Assembly (NCBI RefSeq): GCF_000773975.1
Contig: NZ_JRUQ01000029.1
Span: 62,001-126,000 of the forward strand
Direction: 5' to 3'
Source of the DNA: Erwinia typographi
GTDB taxonomy: Bacteria; Pseudomonadota; Gammaproteobacteria; Enterobacterales; Enterobacteriaceae
Length of the DNA stretch: 64,000 nucleotides
Shown: positions 22,727 through 32,168 of the stretch, piece by piece
Position numbering within the stretch: position 1 is the stretch's first letter
Layout of the letters: every line of letters starts with the position of its first letter
Position numbers and translations under genes: made by a program
Notes under the pieces: generated by a model
Told to the model about the DNA's origin: nothing
The model's input: the letters and a program-made list of their open reading frames with translations, nothing else
The model's database searches: none

Positions 22727-23520
22727 GCGTTTTCCTCTTTCAATTGATAGGCCGGGTGCCAGCGCAGCCATACGCGTTCAAGCAATTGTGCGCTGACGTC
22801 AGCAAGCTTACCGAGCAGGGCATAGAGAATGATGGCGACCATCACCACATCGGTTTGCAGGAACTCACGGGCATTCATCGCCAGATAGCCAATCCCTGAA
22901 TTGGCGGAGATGGTTTCGGCGACGATCAGCGTCAGCCACATCAGCCCCAGGGCAAAGCGCACGCCAACCATGATCGAGGGCAGGGCGCCAGGCAGCACCA
23001 CCTGAATAAATAAACGCCAGCCGGAAAGTCCGTAGCTGCGGGCCATTTCTACCAGACCACGGTCAATGTTGCGGATACCGTGGTAAGTGTTCAGATAAAT
23101 GGGGAACATGGTGCCCAGCGCGACCAGGAAAATTTTTGCGGACTCATCAATGCCAAACCACAGGATCACCAGCGGGATCAGCGCCAGATGCGGTACGTTA
23201 CGCAACATTTGTACCGAGGTATCCAGCAGCCTTTCTCCCACTCGCGACATGCCGGTGATCAGCCCCAGCAGCAGGCCAATCGAACCGCCAATACCGAAGC
23301 CAATCGCGGCCCGCCAGCTGCTGATCGCCAGATTCTGCAACAGCTCGCCGCTGACCGAGAGTCGCCAGAATGCGACGGCGATAGACTCCGGCGAGGGCAG
23401 AATTCGGGTAGAGAGCCAGCCGATCTGCGAGGCGATCTGCCAGACGGCGATCAGCAAAACCGGCAGCGCCCAGGGGACCAGCTGGTTGCCAATACGGGTA
23501 AGCTGTTTGTTCATCGTCAC
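22723..23520 (-). CDS. ssuC: Aliphatic sulfonate ABC transporter permease SsuC
   Basis: SsuC is the inner-membrane permease with about six hydrophobic segments and the cytoplasmic EAA-type loop around [20 protein letters not shown]. The 265 aa align with E. coli SsuC (263) throughout, including [17 protein letters not shown]. It starts 2 nt after the ssuD stop and overlaps ssuB by 4 nt, typical of this operon. Confidence 0.96.
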   Translation of the reverse strand: MTMNKQLTRIGNQLVPWALPVLLIAVWQIASQIGWLSTRILPSPESIAVAFWRLSVSGELLQNLAISSWRAAIGFGIGGSIGLLLGLITGMSRVGERLLDTSVQMLRNVPHLALIPLVILWFGIDESAKIFLVALGTMFPIYLNTYHGIRNIDRGLVEMARSYGLSGWRLFIQVVLPGALPSIMVGVRFALGLMWLTLIVAETISANSGIGYLAMNAREFLQTDVVMVAIILYALLGKLADVSAQLLERVWLRWHPAYQLKEENA

Positions 23521-23522
23521 CT

Positions 23523-24668
23523 CTAGCTCTGCGAAACTTTTTGTGGAGTAAAATCGTTAGCCACCGCTTCGCCGTGGGCTGTAACCACTCGCGGCTGCGG
23601 AATTTCCGGTACCGCCAGATCCAGATGTGGGAACAGCAGCTCACCGACGCGATAAGCTTCCTCAAGGTGCGGATAGCCGGAGAGAATAAAGGTTTCGATG
23701 CCCAAATCGGCATACTCCTGCATTCTGGCCGCCACCGTTTCACCATCGCCGACCAGCGCCGTGCCTGCTCCTCCACGAACCAGACCCACACCAGCCCAAA
23801 GATTAGGGCTGATCTCCAGCTTGTCGCGGCGACCGCCGTGCAGGGCCGCCATGCGCTGCTGACCTACGGAGTCGGTTCTCGCCAGAGCCGCCTGGGCTTT
23901 TGCGATAGTGGCATCGTCGAGGTGTGAGATCAGGCGATCGGCGGCCTGCCAGGCTTCTTCGTTGGTTTCACGCACAATCACATGCAGGCGAATGCCGAAT
24001 TTCACTTTGCGCCCCAGAGCGGCCGCTTTCTCCCGTACCTGAGCAATCTTCTCTTTCACTTGGGCTGGTGGTTCACCCCAGGTCAGATAGACATCAACCT
24101 GCTCAGCGGCCAGATTCTGCGCCGGTTCAGACGAGCCGCCAAACCAAAGCGGCGGGCGCGGCTGCTGCACCGGTTTGAACATCAGGCGGGCGCCACGAAC
24201 GTGGACATGTTTGCCTTCAAAATCTACGGTTTCCCCCTCCAGCACGCGGCGCCAGACGCGCGTGAACTCGGCGGATTCGGCATAGCGTTCTTTATGGTCG
24301 AGGAACACGCCGTCGCCCGCCAGCTCTTCGGCATCGCCGCCGGTGACCAGATTGAACAGGGCTCTGCCGTTTGACAGCCGATCGAGCGTGGCAGCCTGGC
24401 GAGCGGCCTGGGTAGGCGATATCACGCCCGGCCTTAACGCCACCAGAAAGCGCAGCCGCTGGGTGACCGGAATTAGCGAGGCGGCGACCAGCCAGGCATC
24501 TTCGCAGGAGCGTCCGGTGGGGATCAGCACGCCGCCAAAGCCGAGGCGATCCGCAGCCTGAGCAACCTGCTGCAAATAACCATGATCGACCGGACGCGCG
24601 CCCTCAGCCGTACCTAAATAGTGTCCATCGCCGTGGGTGGGTAAAAACCAGAAAACGGAAAGGCTCAT
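23523..24668 (-). CDS. ssuD: FMNH2-dependent alkanesulfonate monooxygenase SsuD
   Basis: SsuD uses O2 and FMNH2 supplied by SsuE to cleave the C-S bond of alkanesulfonates, giving an aldehyde and sulfite for cysteine synthesis. The 381-aa length equals E. coli SsuD, with the bacterial-luciferase-type TIM barrel motifs [11 protein letters not shown] (10-20), [10 protein letters not shown] and [10 protein letters not shown]. It lies between ssuA (11 nt upstream) and ssuC. Confidence 0.97.
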   Translation of the reverse strand: MSLSVFWFLPTHGDGHYLGTAEGARPVDHGYLQQVAQAADRLGFGGVLIPTGRSCEDAWLVAASLIPVTQRLRFLVALRPGVISPTQAARQAATLDRLSNGRALFNLVTGGDAEELAGDGVFLDHKERYAESAEFTRVWRRVLEGETVDFEGKHVHVRGARLMFKPVQQPRPPLWFGGSSEPAQNLAAEQVDVYLTWGEPPAQVKEKIAQVREKAAALGRKVKFGIRLHVIVRETNEEAWQAADRLISHLDDATIAKAQAALARTDSVGQQRMAALHGGRRDKLEISPNLWAGVGLVRGGAGTALVGDGETVAARMQEYADLGIETFILSGYPHLEEAYRVGELLFPHLDLAVPEIPQPRVVTAHGEAVANDFTPQKVSQS

Positions 24669-24679
24669 GGCGTAATTCC

Positions 24680-25639
24680 TTATTGATTAGCGCTGGTGGC
24701 GTGCCAGATGCGATCGGCAATCTCGACTTTCACCGGCATTAAATGGCTGCTGTAAAACAGATCGGCGGTTTGCTGCTGTGCCCTGGCCGTTTTTTCACTG
24801 ACCGGCCCGATAGTGGTTGGCGGGCGATGGTCCAGATAACTGGCGATAACCGGCTTCGGTAACCCCATTGCCTGGGCAAGCAAATCGATACTTTGGCTAC
24901 GATTGCTGATCGTCAGCGCATCGGCCTGGCTGAAGGTGGCGAGAACCTGAGTGATAAAGGCCCCGTTGGCTTCGGTAAAGGGTCGGGTAGCCAGATAGAA
25001 CGAACCGGTTTGGTTGAGCTGGCTGCCGTCGGTCAGTACCCGCACATTCCCCTTTAGCAAGGCGGCGGAATAGTAGGGGTCCCAAATCGCCCAGGCATCA
25101 ACATCGCCCTGCTGAAAGGCGGCGCGGGCGTCTGCCGGCGTCAGGTAGGCCGGTTGAATATCGCTGAACGAAAGCCCAGCCTTTGCTAAAGCTCTCAGCA
25201 GCAGGTTGTGCGAGCTGGAACCTTTCTGAAACGCGACTTTATGGCCTTTCAGATCGGCCACGGTTTTGAACGGACTGTCTTTGGCAACGAGAATCACCTC
25301 GGCCTTGGGCTTCGGCGGTTCAGCCCCGACATAGAGCAGATCGGCGCCGGCGGCCTGCGCAAAGATCGGCGGAATATCTCCGGTGCTGCCGAGGTCAATG
25401 CTATTAACATTCAGCGCTTCGAGCATCTGCGGCCCGGCGGGGAACTCCACCCATTTGATTTGCGTGGCAGGGAAACGCTGTTCCAGCAGGTGGTGCGATT
25501 TGGCCAATACCATGCTGACCGAGCCTTTCTGGTAGCCGATGCGGAACGTTTTGGGCGCGTCGACCGGCGCTGCCATTGCCGTGCCTGCCAGCAGGCTGGT
25601 TAGCGTAACGGCGGAAAGAAATCGTGCAAAAAACCTCAT
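24680..25639 (-). CDS. ssuA: Aliphatic sulfonate-binding periplasmic protein SsuA
   Basis: SsuA is the periplasmic receptor that delivers sulfonates to SsuBC. The start at 25639 ([23 protein letters not shown]) provides a signal peptide and a good SD (AAGGACGACCTG); this gives 319 aa, the E. coli length. Diagnostic stretches include [31 protein letters not shown] and [13 protein letters not shown] longer in-frame extension to 25732 overlaps ssuE and has no signal sequence, so I rejected it. Confidence 0.96.
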   Translation of the reverse strand: MRFFARFLSAVTLTSLLAGTAMAAPVDAPKTFRIGYQKGSVSMVLAKSHHLLEQRFPATQIKWVEFPAGPQMLEALNVNSIDLGSTGDIPPIFAQAAGADLLYVGAEPPKPKAEVILVAKDSPFKTVADLKGHKVAFQKGSSSHNLLLRALAKAGLSFSDIQPAYLTPADARAAFQQGDVDAWAIWDPYYSAALLKGNVRVLTDGSQLNQTGSFYLATRPFTEANGAFITQVLATFSQADALTISNRSQSIDLLAQAMGLPKPVIASYLDHRPPTTIGPVSEKTARAQQQTADLFYSSHLMPVKVEIADRIWHATSANQ

Positions 25640-25649
25640 CAGGTCGTCC

Positions 25650-26201
25650 TTAAACAGCAAGCGCCAGCGGCTGATGGCGACGCGCCAGCGCCTGCCAAAA
25701 CGTTTCCATCGACTCGTTAATTCGCTCCTCAAGGATTGGCGAAAGCTCCGGCTGACGATCGTAATGCGTTATCTGGCTGTCATCGGCGAACACGCCATGC
25801 AGGATCTCCTGAGCTTTCAGGGCGCTGAGCACCGGTTTAAGCGCGTAATCCACCGCCAGCATATGGGCGAGGGTCCCGCCGGTAGCCAGCGGCAGCACCA
25901 CTTTATGCTCCAGCGCGCGTTCAGGCAGCAAATCCAGCAGCGTTTTCAGCGCGCCTGAAAACGAGGCTTTATAAACCGGGGTGGCCACGATCGCGCCGTC
26001 GGCCTGTTCCAGGTCCTCTTTCAGCGCCAGCAGGGCTGGAGAGTCGAAGCGGGCGTACAGGAGATCTTCGGGCGCGAAGTTATGCAGATTCCACGGAATG
26101 ACCTCAACGCCACGCTGTTCAAGCAGGCGCTGACAGACGGTAAGCAGGGCAGTCGAACGCGAAGGATAGCGAGGACTTCCGGCCAGAGTAATAACGCGCA
26201 T
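25650..26201 (-). CDS. ssuE: NADPH-dependent FMN reductase SsuE
   Basis: SsuE supplies reduced FMN to SsuD. The 183-aa flavodoxin-fold protein begins [17 protein letters not shown] and carries the conserved [18 protein letters not shown] active-site region. It is the first gene of ssuEADCB, with ssuA starting 10 nt later. E. coli ssu is switched on under sulfate limitation by Cbl and CysB; a palindrome directly before the RBS (26213-26227) is a candidate control site here. Confidence 0.96.
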   Translation of the reverse strand: MRVITLAGSPRYPSRSTALLTVCQRLLEQRGVEVIPWNLHNFAPEDLLYARFDSPALLALKEDLEQADGAIVATPVYKASFSGALKTLLDLLPERALEHKVVLPLATGGTLAHMLAVDYALKPVLSALKAQEILHGVFADDSQITHYDRQPELSPILEERINESMETFWQALARRHQPLALAV

Positions 26202-26212
26202 AACCTCTCCTT

Positions 26213-26227
26213 ATAACTAAAAGTTAT
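26213..26227. promoter_or_regulatory. Palindrome before ssuE
   Basis: ATAACT-AAA-AGTTAT is a perfect inverted repeat about 12 bp upstream of the ssuE start, next to its RBS (AAGGAGAGG). It could be an operator or part of a LysR-type (Cbl/CysB) site; function is inferred only. Confidence 0.35.
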
Positions 26228-26366
26228 TGAACTGACGTTTTCTTAATTCGATGGCTCTATCCTGACAGAGCGCCCGGAGAGGCTTAAATGATTTATCTGG
26301 CATAGGTAAGTCGTTAAGCGGATAAGGAAATCGTTTGTTGGCTAATTAATAGGCAGCAGGTTTCTA

Positions 26367-26395
26367 TTGCAGCAATGTTTTTAATTATGTATTAC
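26367..26395 (+). promoter_or_regulatory. Candidate promoter for the small lipoprotein gene
   Basis: TTGCAG and TATTAC are spaced 17 bp apart, about 45 bp before the GTG start. The surrounding sequence is AT-rich. This is a pattern match only. Confidence 0.4.
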
Positions 26396-26438
26396 TAATT
26401 TTTTACATACAGACCAACTATGACATAAGGAATAACAA

Positions 26439-26735
26439 GTGAAAAAAGTACTTTTGGCTGTTAGCGCTGCTGTAATGCTGCTCTCCGTAGCAGGTTGTTC
26501 ATCTACTCCGAATACCATGAAGTTGCAGCAGGGTACGACCAATCTGTTGGGTCTGGCCTCTACCGATGAGGTGACGCTGAGTAATATTCAGAAGGGAACG
26601 CCAAACGCCCTGGGCGGTAGCGATGTGACCTTTGATGCCACCACGGCGAAAGGCCGCAAGTTTAAATGCAAAACATTTATGATCCCAGGCCTGCTGGCCG
26701 AGCCTACCTATTCCGATTTCACCTGCGGGCAGTAA
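26439..26735 (+). CDS. Small lipoprotein of unknown function
   Basis: A 98-aa protein starts at GTG with a good SD (AAGGA, 8 nt upstream). It has a lipoprotein signal: Lys-Lys n-region, hydrophobic core and lipobox SVAGC with lipidated Cys20. Ser at +2 suggests outer-membrane sorting. The mature ~79-residue part has only two further cysteines (C77, C96), close to the C-terminus, which could form a disulfide. It has its own promoter candidate and a clear terminator. I do not recognise the family. It sits where E. coli has a fimbrial cluster between ssuE and pyrD. Confidence 0.85.
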   Translation: MKKVLLAVSAAVMLLSVAGCSSTPNTMKLQQGTTNLLGLASTDEVTLSNIQKGTPNALGGSDVTFDATTAKGRKFKCKTFMIPGLLAEPTYSDFTCGQ

Positions 26736-26760
26736 TGCCGACAGTGTAGATATGCCTGTG

Positions 26761-26789
26761 CAGGCGGGGTGAATTTCCCGCCTGTTTTT
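26761..26789 (+). terminator. Terminator of the lipoprotein gene
   Basis: CAGGCGGG and CCCGCCTG form an 8-bp perfect stem with an 8-nt loop, followed by TTTTT. It lies 26 bp after the stop codon. Confidence 0.88.
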
Positions 26790-27020
26790 ATCGCTGATAA
26801 AACCTTCCTTTATTTACCGCTATCGTTTTACTTTCCCCGTAAAGGACTTTACCATTTTCACCCGCGCCTGCAGCGTCACTACGCCTTCTGCTGCTGCCCA
26901 GACAGCCCTTCCGCCGGAAACAGATCCTGTAAGAGGAGGAGAAGGGGCGACAGTGACGCAAAAACGCAGTATTCCAGGTTTATATCGCCATGCGATATCG
27001 ACTGTTTGACTTAATCAGCC

Positions 27021-27046
27021 TGATATCGTCGGGCTCCAGGAGCGAC
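27021..27046 (+). promoter_or_regulatory. pyrD -10 region and leader hairpin over the Shine-Dalgarno
   Basis: A -10-like TGATAT (27021-27026), with a weak TCGACT 17 bp upstream, precedes a short inverted repeat in which GTCG/CGAC and CTCC/GGAG can pair and mask the AGGAG Shine-Dalgarno just before the pyrD ATG. Expected transcript starts fall on the adjacent C/G run. In E. coli pyrD, pyrimidine levels choose between start sites so that only the longer RNA folds such a hairpin; the layout here fits that mechanism. Confidence 0.5.
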
Positions 27047-27047
27047 C

Positions 27048-28058
27048 ATGTATTACCCCTTTGTTCGTAAGGCGCTTTTTCAACTAGACGCTGAGCGCGC
27101 CCACGAGCTGACTTTACAGCAGCTGCAGCGCATTACCGGTACGCCTTTGCTACATCTGATCCGCCAGTCTCTCCCTTTTAAGCCGGTTAACTGCATGGGG
27201 CTGACATTTAAAAATCCCCTCGGACTGGCTGCCGGGCTGGATAAAAATGGCGAATGTATTGACGCTTTTGGCGCTCTGGGCTTCGGATCGATTGAGATCG
27301 GCACCGTCACGCCGAGGGCGCAGCCGGGTAATGACAAGCCAAGAATGTTCCGCGTGCTGCAAGCTGAAGGGATCATCAACCGGATGGGATTCAATAATCT
27401 CGGCGTGGATAATTTGGTTGAGAACGTAAAAAGATCCCACTTCGATGGCGTACTGGGGATCAACATTGGCAAAAATAAAGATACACCGGTGGAGTTGGGC
27501 AAGGACGATTATTTAACCTGCATGGATAAAATTTATCCTTATGCAGGCTATATTGCCATTAATATCTCATCACCCAACACCCCAGGATTACGCACGCTGC
27601 AATATGGCGAGGCGCTGGACGATCTTTTGATCGCGGTAAAACAAAAGCAGAAAGATCTTGAAACGCTTCATCATAAATATGTCCCGCTTGCGGTTAAGAT
27701 CGCGCCGGATCTTTCTGAAGAAGAGTTGATCCAAATTGCCGACAGCCTGGTGCGTCATAATATAGATGGGGTGATTGCCACAAATACCACGCTGGACCGT
27801 TCGCTGGTCGAGGGATTACAACATGCCGGTGAGGCAGGGGGCCTGAGCGGCCGTCCGCTCCAGCTGCGCAGTACAGAAATTATTCGCCGCCTGTCGCAGG
27901 AGCTACAGGGCAAGCTGCCGATTATTGGCGTCGGTGGAATTGATTCGCTGGTTTCGGCTCGTGAGAAAGTGGCGGCGGGCGCTTCGCTGGTACAAATATA
28001 TTCCGGCTTTATTTACAAAGGACCGTCGCTGATAAAAGAAATTGTGACCCACCTCTAA
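27048..28058 (+). CDS. pyrD: Dihydroorotate dehydrogenase (quinone), class 2
   Basis: PyrD oxidises dihydroorotate to orotate in de novo pyrimidine synthesis and passes electrons to membrane quinones; it is a peripheral inner-membrane flavoprotein. The 336-aa length equals E. coli. The N-terminal membrane-binding helices ([19 protein letters not shown]) identify class 2, followed by [21 protein letters not shown] with the catalytic Ser (about 175), and IGVGGIDS. A leader hairpin may give pyrimidine control. Confidence 0.98.
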   Translation: MYYPFVRKALFQLDAERAHELTLQQLQRITGTPLLHLIRQSLPFKPVNCMGLTFKNPLGLAAGLDKNGECIDAFGALGFGSIEIGTVTPRAQPGNDKPRMFRVLQAEGIINRMGFNNLGVDNLVENVKRSHFDGVLGINIGKNKDTPVELGKDDYLTCMDKIYPYAGYIAINISSPNTPGLRTLQYGEALDDLLIAVKQKQKDLETLHHKYVPLAVKIAPDLSEEELIQIADSLVRHNIDGVIATNTTLDRSLVEGLQHAGEAGGLSGRPLQLRSTEIIRRLSQELQGKLPIIGVGGIDSLVSAREKVAAGASLVQIYSGFIYKGPSLIKEIVTHL

Positions 28059-28078
28059 GCCAATTCTCACTTAAATAT

Positions 28079-28110
28079 GCCAGGGGCTTTATTTTCGCCG
28101 CTGGCTCGTT
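28079..28110 (+). terminator. Possible weak pyrD terminator
   Basis: GCCAG and CTGGC, with inner GGC/GCC pairs and a mismatch, are followed by TCGTTTATATTTT. The U-tract is interrupted, so termination is uncertain. Confidence 0.35.
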
Positions 28111-28232
28111 TATATTTTATCCTGTTCACTCATTATTCAGCCTATTTTGATCTGTTGCGGATTGACATGAATGTTCACATCCACGGCAGGTTCAATAAAT
28201 AGCAGGCCATTTTTATCACTACAGGACCCATC

Positions 28233-28778
28233 ATGAGAATTAAACCTGACGACAGCTGGCGCTGGTTTTTCGATGCAGAACACGATCGCATGATGCTGGA
28301 TCTGGCTGACGGTATGCTGTTTCGTTCGCGCTTCCCCCGCAAGATGCTGACGCCGGATGCTTTTGATACTTCAGGGTTTTGTGTCGACGACGCGGCGCTG
28401 TTCTTCACCTTTGAAGAGAATTGCCGCCGCTGTGAACTGAATGCGGACCAGCGTGCTGAACTGGTGCTGAACGCGCTGGTTGCCTGCCGCTTCCTTAAGC
28501 CGCTGATGCCAAAGAGCTGGCATTTTGAGACGCACCGCCACGGCGGCTGGGCGCCAGCCGAAGGCGAGTTAGTTACCGTGCAGCTGTGTGAAAATGGTGA
28601 GCAGGCCGCACTGCTGGTGGTTGAAAGCGGAGAAAGTGCCGCGCTCTGCCTGCTGGCGCAGCCCCAGCTGACCCTCGCCGGGCGTGGCATGGTGCTTGGC
28701 GACGCGATTAAAGTCATGAACGATCGTTTACAGCCGCGGCAGCAGTCCCAGTCGCTGCCGTATGCCCGAGCCGTTTAA
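28233..28778 (+). CDS. zapC: Cell division protein ZapC
   Basis: ZapC binds FtsZ in the cytoplasm and promotes bundling of Z-ring protofilaments. The 181-aa sequence agrees with E. coli ZapC as remembered, starting [14 protein letters not shown] and including [11 protein letters not shown] and [19 protein letters not shown]. It follows pyrD at 174 bp, probably from its own promoter, and converges on ycbX with only 7 bp between the stops. Confidence 0.93.
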   Translation: MRIKPDDSWRWFFDAEHDRMMLDLADGMLFRSRFPRKMLTPDAFDTSGFCVDDAALFFTFEENCRRCELNADQRAELVLNALVACRFLKPLMPKSWHFETHRHGGWAPAEGELVTVQLCENGEQAALLVVESGESAALCLLAQPQLTLAGRGMVLGDAIKVMNDRLQPRQQSQSLPYARAV

Positions 28779-28785
28779 TCCTGTT

Positions 28786-29898
28786 CTACTGCGTCAGAAC
28801 CAGGTCGCTGGCTGGAATGCAGCTACAGCTGAGTATTCTGCCGTTATCCTGAACGGCTCCTTGCTTCATTGGGCTGACCTCACCTGAAACCAGCGTCAGG
28901 TGGCAGCTGCCGCAGATCCCGGCGCGACAGGAGTAGGGGATGCGATAGCCCTGCATTTCCAGCTGCTCCAGCAAAACCTGCTGATTGTTACCGCTGAAGG
29001 TTTCCCCCTGCCAACTGATGGCGACGCGCTTCGCGCTGCTGCTTACTACCTCTACCGATTCCGTCACTTGTCCTGCGCCGTAAGGGCGCGGCGGCTTGGC
29101 GGACAGTACCTGAAGCTCGTCTCCGACCCGCAGAATGCCGCTGCTGCGGGCAATCAGATTGAGGCCAAAATCAATATCCCCGCTGCCATCCGCTGCGGTG
29201 CGAAACTTTTGCAGCGTGGCCAGCGGCTCGCCGCCCGGATGTTTGCGGCCGCGTTCCGGGCTGACCGTCGTCAGCACGCAGCGGCTACAGGGCTTGGGCA
29301 CGTCAAACAGGATTTCGCCGATGCGCACTGTCGACCAGCTGTCTTCGGCCCAGCGCGCTGCGCCGGTGACCACAAGATTTGGCCGGAACTGCTCCAGCTT
29401 GACGCCCGCCGGGCAGCGCTGGCGCAAATCCTGTAAGGACGCTTCGTTGATCAGCAGAAAAGGGAAGCCGTCGGCGAAGCCTAGCGGCACCTGCCCGAAA
29501 CGTTTTACCCGTCGCGTCATCTCAGGCCCGACCCAGCGCAGCTGAACGGCACGCGGGAAGAAGCCGCTGAGCCACTGATTAATCGCCTCCGGCGCAATCT
29601 GCGAGGTGAAAATATTTCCCCAGACTTCGGTCGGCGCGGCTTCATCTGAGAAGTCCGCCAGTCGGACAGTGGCGCTGGTGCCGTCCGGCGCAGAAAGAAA
29701 CAGACCTTCAGGGGTCAGGGCTGGCGTGAACAGCACCATCTCCGGGTACTGACGTGCGGTAATAAAAGTGCCATCGGGCGTGGTGATCATAAAGACACGG
29801 TCAAAGGCCAGCCCACTCTCCAGCGCCTGCGCATGCGAAACCTGCATCCCCCGCAGCGATTTCACCGGATGGATAAACAGACGAGACAGGCTGATCAT
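28786..29898 (-). CDS. ycbX: YcbX, MOSC-domain molybdoprotein with C-terminal 2Fe-2S domain
   Basis: YcbX helps detoxify N-hydroxylated base analogues such as 6-N-hydroxylaminopurine, using molybdenum cofactor. The 370-aa protein has an N-terminal MOSC_N beta-barrel ([14 protein letters not shown]), a MOSC domain with the cofactor-cysteine region [10 protein letters not shown], and a plant-type ferredoxin domain with CRAGICGSC plus a later Cys. The electron partner is probably CysJ by analogy with E. coli. It is divergent from rlmKL. Confidence 0.93.
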   Translation of the reverse strand: MISLSRLFIHPVKSLRGMQVSHAQALESGLAFDRVFMITTPDGTFITARQYPEMVLFTPALTPEGLFLSAPDGTSATVRLADFSDEAAPTEVWGNIFTSQIAPEAINQWLSGFFPRAVQLRWVGPEMTRRVKRFGQVPLGFADGFPFLLINEASLQDLRQRCPAGVKLEQFRPNLVVTGAARWAEDSWSTVRIGEILFDVPKPCSRCVLTTVSPERGRKHPGGEPLATLQKFRTAADGSGDIDFGLNLIARSSGILRVGDELQVLSAKPPRPYGAGQVTESVEVVSSSAKRVAISWQGETFSGNNQQVLLEQLEMQGYRIPYSCRAGICGSCHLTLVSGEVSPMKQGAVQDNGRILSCSCIPASDLVLTQ

Positions 29899-29982
29899 AA
29901 GGCCTCCAGCTAACTAAATGAGGAAAAAAGGCTTTGCAGGCAAGAAAAGCGGCGGGGTGCCTGGCGAAAAGAAGCTAACTTT

Positions 29983-30010
29983 ATGACATGTGCCCGTGAT
30001 TAGCTATAAT
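29983..30010 (+). promoter_or_regulatory. rlmKL promoter
   Basis: A perfect -10 TATAAT (30005-30010) has ATGACA 16 bp upstream. It lies 35 bp before the chosen rlmKL start, which also argues against the longer reading frame that begins inside this -10 box. Confidence 0.7.
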
Positions 30011-30044
30011 GCGCAGCAATTTTCTGAAGACGATAAGTGACGCT

Positions 30045-32162
30045 ATGAATTCTCTGTTTGCCAGTACGGCGCGTGGGCTCGAAGAGCTGTTAAAAAGTGA
30101 ACTGGAAGCGATGGGGGCTCAGGCCTGCCAGGTCGTCCAGGGCGGCGTACATTATCAGGGTGACGATCGTCTGATGTACCAGAGTTTGATGTGGAGCCGC
30201 CTGGCCTCGCGCATCCTGCTGCCGCTGACCGAATGCGGCGTTTACAGCGATCTGGATCTCTATCTGGGCGTGCAGGCTATCGACTGGCCGGCGATGTTTG
30301 GCAGCGATAAAACCTTTGCCGTGCACTTCAGCGGCCTCAATGAGGTGATCCGCAACAGCCAGTACGGCGCGCTGAAGGTCAAAGACGCCATTGTCGACAG
30401 CTTTACCCGTAAAAATCTGCCGCGTCCGGATGTGGATCGCGAGCAGCCGGATATCCGCGTCAACGTCTGGCTGAATAAAGACACTGCCAGCATTGCTCTG
30501 GATCTGAGCGGAGCCGGTCTGCACCAGCGCGGCTACCGTCAGCAAACGGGCCTTGCCCCGCTGAAGGAGAACCTGGCGGCGGCTATCGTACTGCGTTCGG
30601 GCTGGCAGGCAGGAACGCCGCTGGTCGATCCGCTGTGCGGATCGGGAACGCTGCTGATCGAAGCCGCGATGATCGCCAGCGATCGTGCGCCAGGCCTGCA
30701 CCGTCAGCACTGGGGGTTTACCGGCTGGGCCAAATTTGACGAGGCGCTGTGGCGTGAAGCGATCGCCGAGGCGCAGGTGCGCGCTAAGCGCGGGCTGCAG
30801 GAAACGACCTCGCGCTTTTATGGCTATGACATCGATTCACGGGTGATTGAGCTTGCGCGCGCCAATGCCCGCCGCGCTGGCCTGGCCGGGGTAATTAGCT
30901 TTGGCGTGCAGGATGTGCTGAAGCTGACCAATCCGCTGCCGGAAGGCCCAACGGGCACGGTGCTCAGCAATCCGCCATACGGCGAGCGTCTGGAAAGTGA
31001 ACCGGCGCTGATTGCGCTGCACAGCCAGCTGGGCAGGCTGATGAAAAGCCACTTCGGCGGCTGGAACCTGTCGCTGTTCAGCGCCTCTCCAGAGCTACTG
31101 AGCTGTCTGCAACTGCGTGCGGATCGTCAGTTCAAGGCGAAGAATGGCCCGCTGGACTGCGTGCAAAAAAATTATCAGCTGGCGGTGAATTCTGCCGCAG
31201 GCGCGGGCGGGCAAATTGCCGAAGATTATGCTAACCGCCTGCGCAAAAACCTGAAGAAACTGGAAAAATGGGCGCGTCAGGAAGGCCTCGAATGCTACCG
31301 TCTCTATGATGCGGATCTGCCTGACTATAATGTTGCGGTCGATCGCTATGGCGACTGGATCGTGGTGCAGGAGTATGCGCCGCCAAAAACCATCGAACCG
31401 GCGAAGGCTCGTCAGCGCCTGTTTGATGTCATTACCGCCACGCTCAGCGTGCTGGATCTGCCGTCTGATAAGCTGGTGCTGAAAACCCGCGAAAGGCAGA
31501 AAGGCAAAAGTCAGTATCAGAAACTGGGCGAAAAGGGCGATTTCTTTGAGGTCTCCGAGTTTAACGCCAAAATGTGGGTTAATCTGACCGATTATCTGGA
31601 TACCGGGCTGTTCCTCGATCACCGTATTGCCCGTAAAATGCTCGGCCAGATGAGTAAGGGGAAAGATTTCCTCAATCTGTTCGCCTATACCGGCAGCGCC
31701 AGCGTTCACGCGGGCCTGGGCGGCGCGCGCAGCACCACGACGGTGGATATGTCCCGTACCTATCTTGAGTGGGCGGAGCGTAACCTGCGTCTGAACGGCC
31801 TGACTGGCCGCCAGCATCGCCTGATGCAGGCCGACTGTCTGAGCTGGCTGCGTGAATCGAACGAGCAGTTCGACCTGATCTTTATCGATCCGCCGACCTT
31901 CTCCAACTCCAGGCGTATGGAAGAGAGCTTTGACGTACAGCGCGACCATCTGCTGCTGATGAAAGATTTGAAAAGGCTGCTGCGTAAAGGCGGCACCATG
32001 ATGTTTTCCAACAACAAGCGCGGTTTCAAAATGGACCACGAGGGTCTGGCCGGACTGAATCTTGCTGCGCAGGATATTACCGCCAAAACTCAGTCGCAGG
32101 ATTTTGCCCGCAATCGTCAAATTCATAACTGCTGGCTGATTACCCACGCCGGTAAGGAATAA
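30045..32162 (+). CDS. rlmL: 23S rRNA methyltransferase RlmKL (m2G2445 / m7G2069)
   Basis: This fused enzyme methylates 23S rRNA at two sites: the N-terminal half (RlmL) makes m2G2445 and the C-terminal half (RlmK) makes m7G2069. The start at 30045 ([16 protein letters not shown]) gives 705 aa, near the E. coli 702. It has an N-terminal THUMP region, the RlmL motif NPPYGERL (about 310), a second Rossmann domain with [15 protein letters not shown] and IDPPTFSNS. uup follows after 6 nt, so the two are cotranscribed. Confidence 0.97.
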   Translation: MNSLFASTARGLEELLKSELEAMGAQACQVVQGGVHYQGDDRLMYQSLMWSRLASRILLPLTECGVYSDLDLYLGVQAIDWPAMFGSDKTFAVHFSGLNEVIRNSQYGALKVKDAIVDSFTRKNLPRPDVDREQPDIRVNVWLNKDTASIALDLSGAGLHQRGYRQQTGLAPLKENLAAAIVLRSGWQAGTPLVDPLCGSGTLLIEAAMIASDRAPGLHRQHWGFTGWAKFDEALWREAIAEAQVRAKRGLQETTSRFYGYDIDSRVIELARANARRAGLAGVISFGVQDVLKLTNPLPEGPTGTVLSNPPYGERLESEPALIALHSQLGRLMKSHFGGWNLSLFSASPELLSCLQLRADRQFKAKNGPLDCVQKNYQLAVNSAAGAGGQIAEDYANRLRKNLKKLEKWARQEGLECYRLYDADLPDYNVAVDRYGDWIVVQEYAPPKTIEPAKARQRLFDVITATLSVLDLPSDKLVLKTRERQKGKSQYQKLGEKGDFFEVSEFNAKMWVNLTDYLDTGLFLDHRIARKMLGQMSKGKDFLNLFAYTGSASVHAGLGGARSTTTVDMSRTYLEWAERNLRLNGLTGRQHRLMQADCLSWLRESNEQFDLIFIDPPTFSNSRRMEESFDVQRDHLLLMKDLKRLLRKGGTMMFSNNKRGFKMDHEGLAGLNLAAQDITAKTQSQDFARNRQIHNCWLITHAGKE

Positions 32163-32168
32163 CGTTTT

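Noticed and set aside
26955-26972. ACGCAAAAACGCAGT as a PurR operator upstream of pyrD.
   Set aside because: Only one half-site resembles the PurR consensus and the palindromic centre is missing.
26769-27014. 81-codon open frame between the lipoprotein terminator and pyrD.
   Set aside because: Starts inside the terminator hairpin, has no SD, and the product is Cys/Arg/Pro-rich with no domain-like features.
31095-32147. 350-codon open frame antisense to rlmKL.
   Set aside because: Shadow of the conserved RlmK domain; sequence resembles no family and lacks initiation signals.
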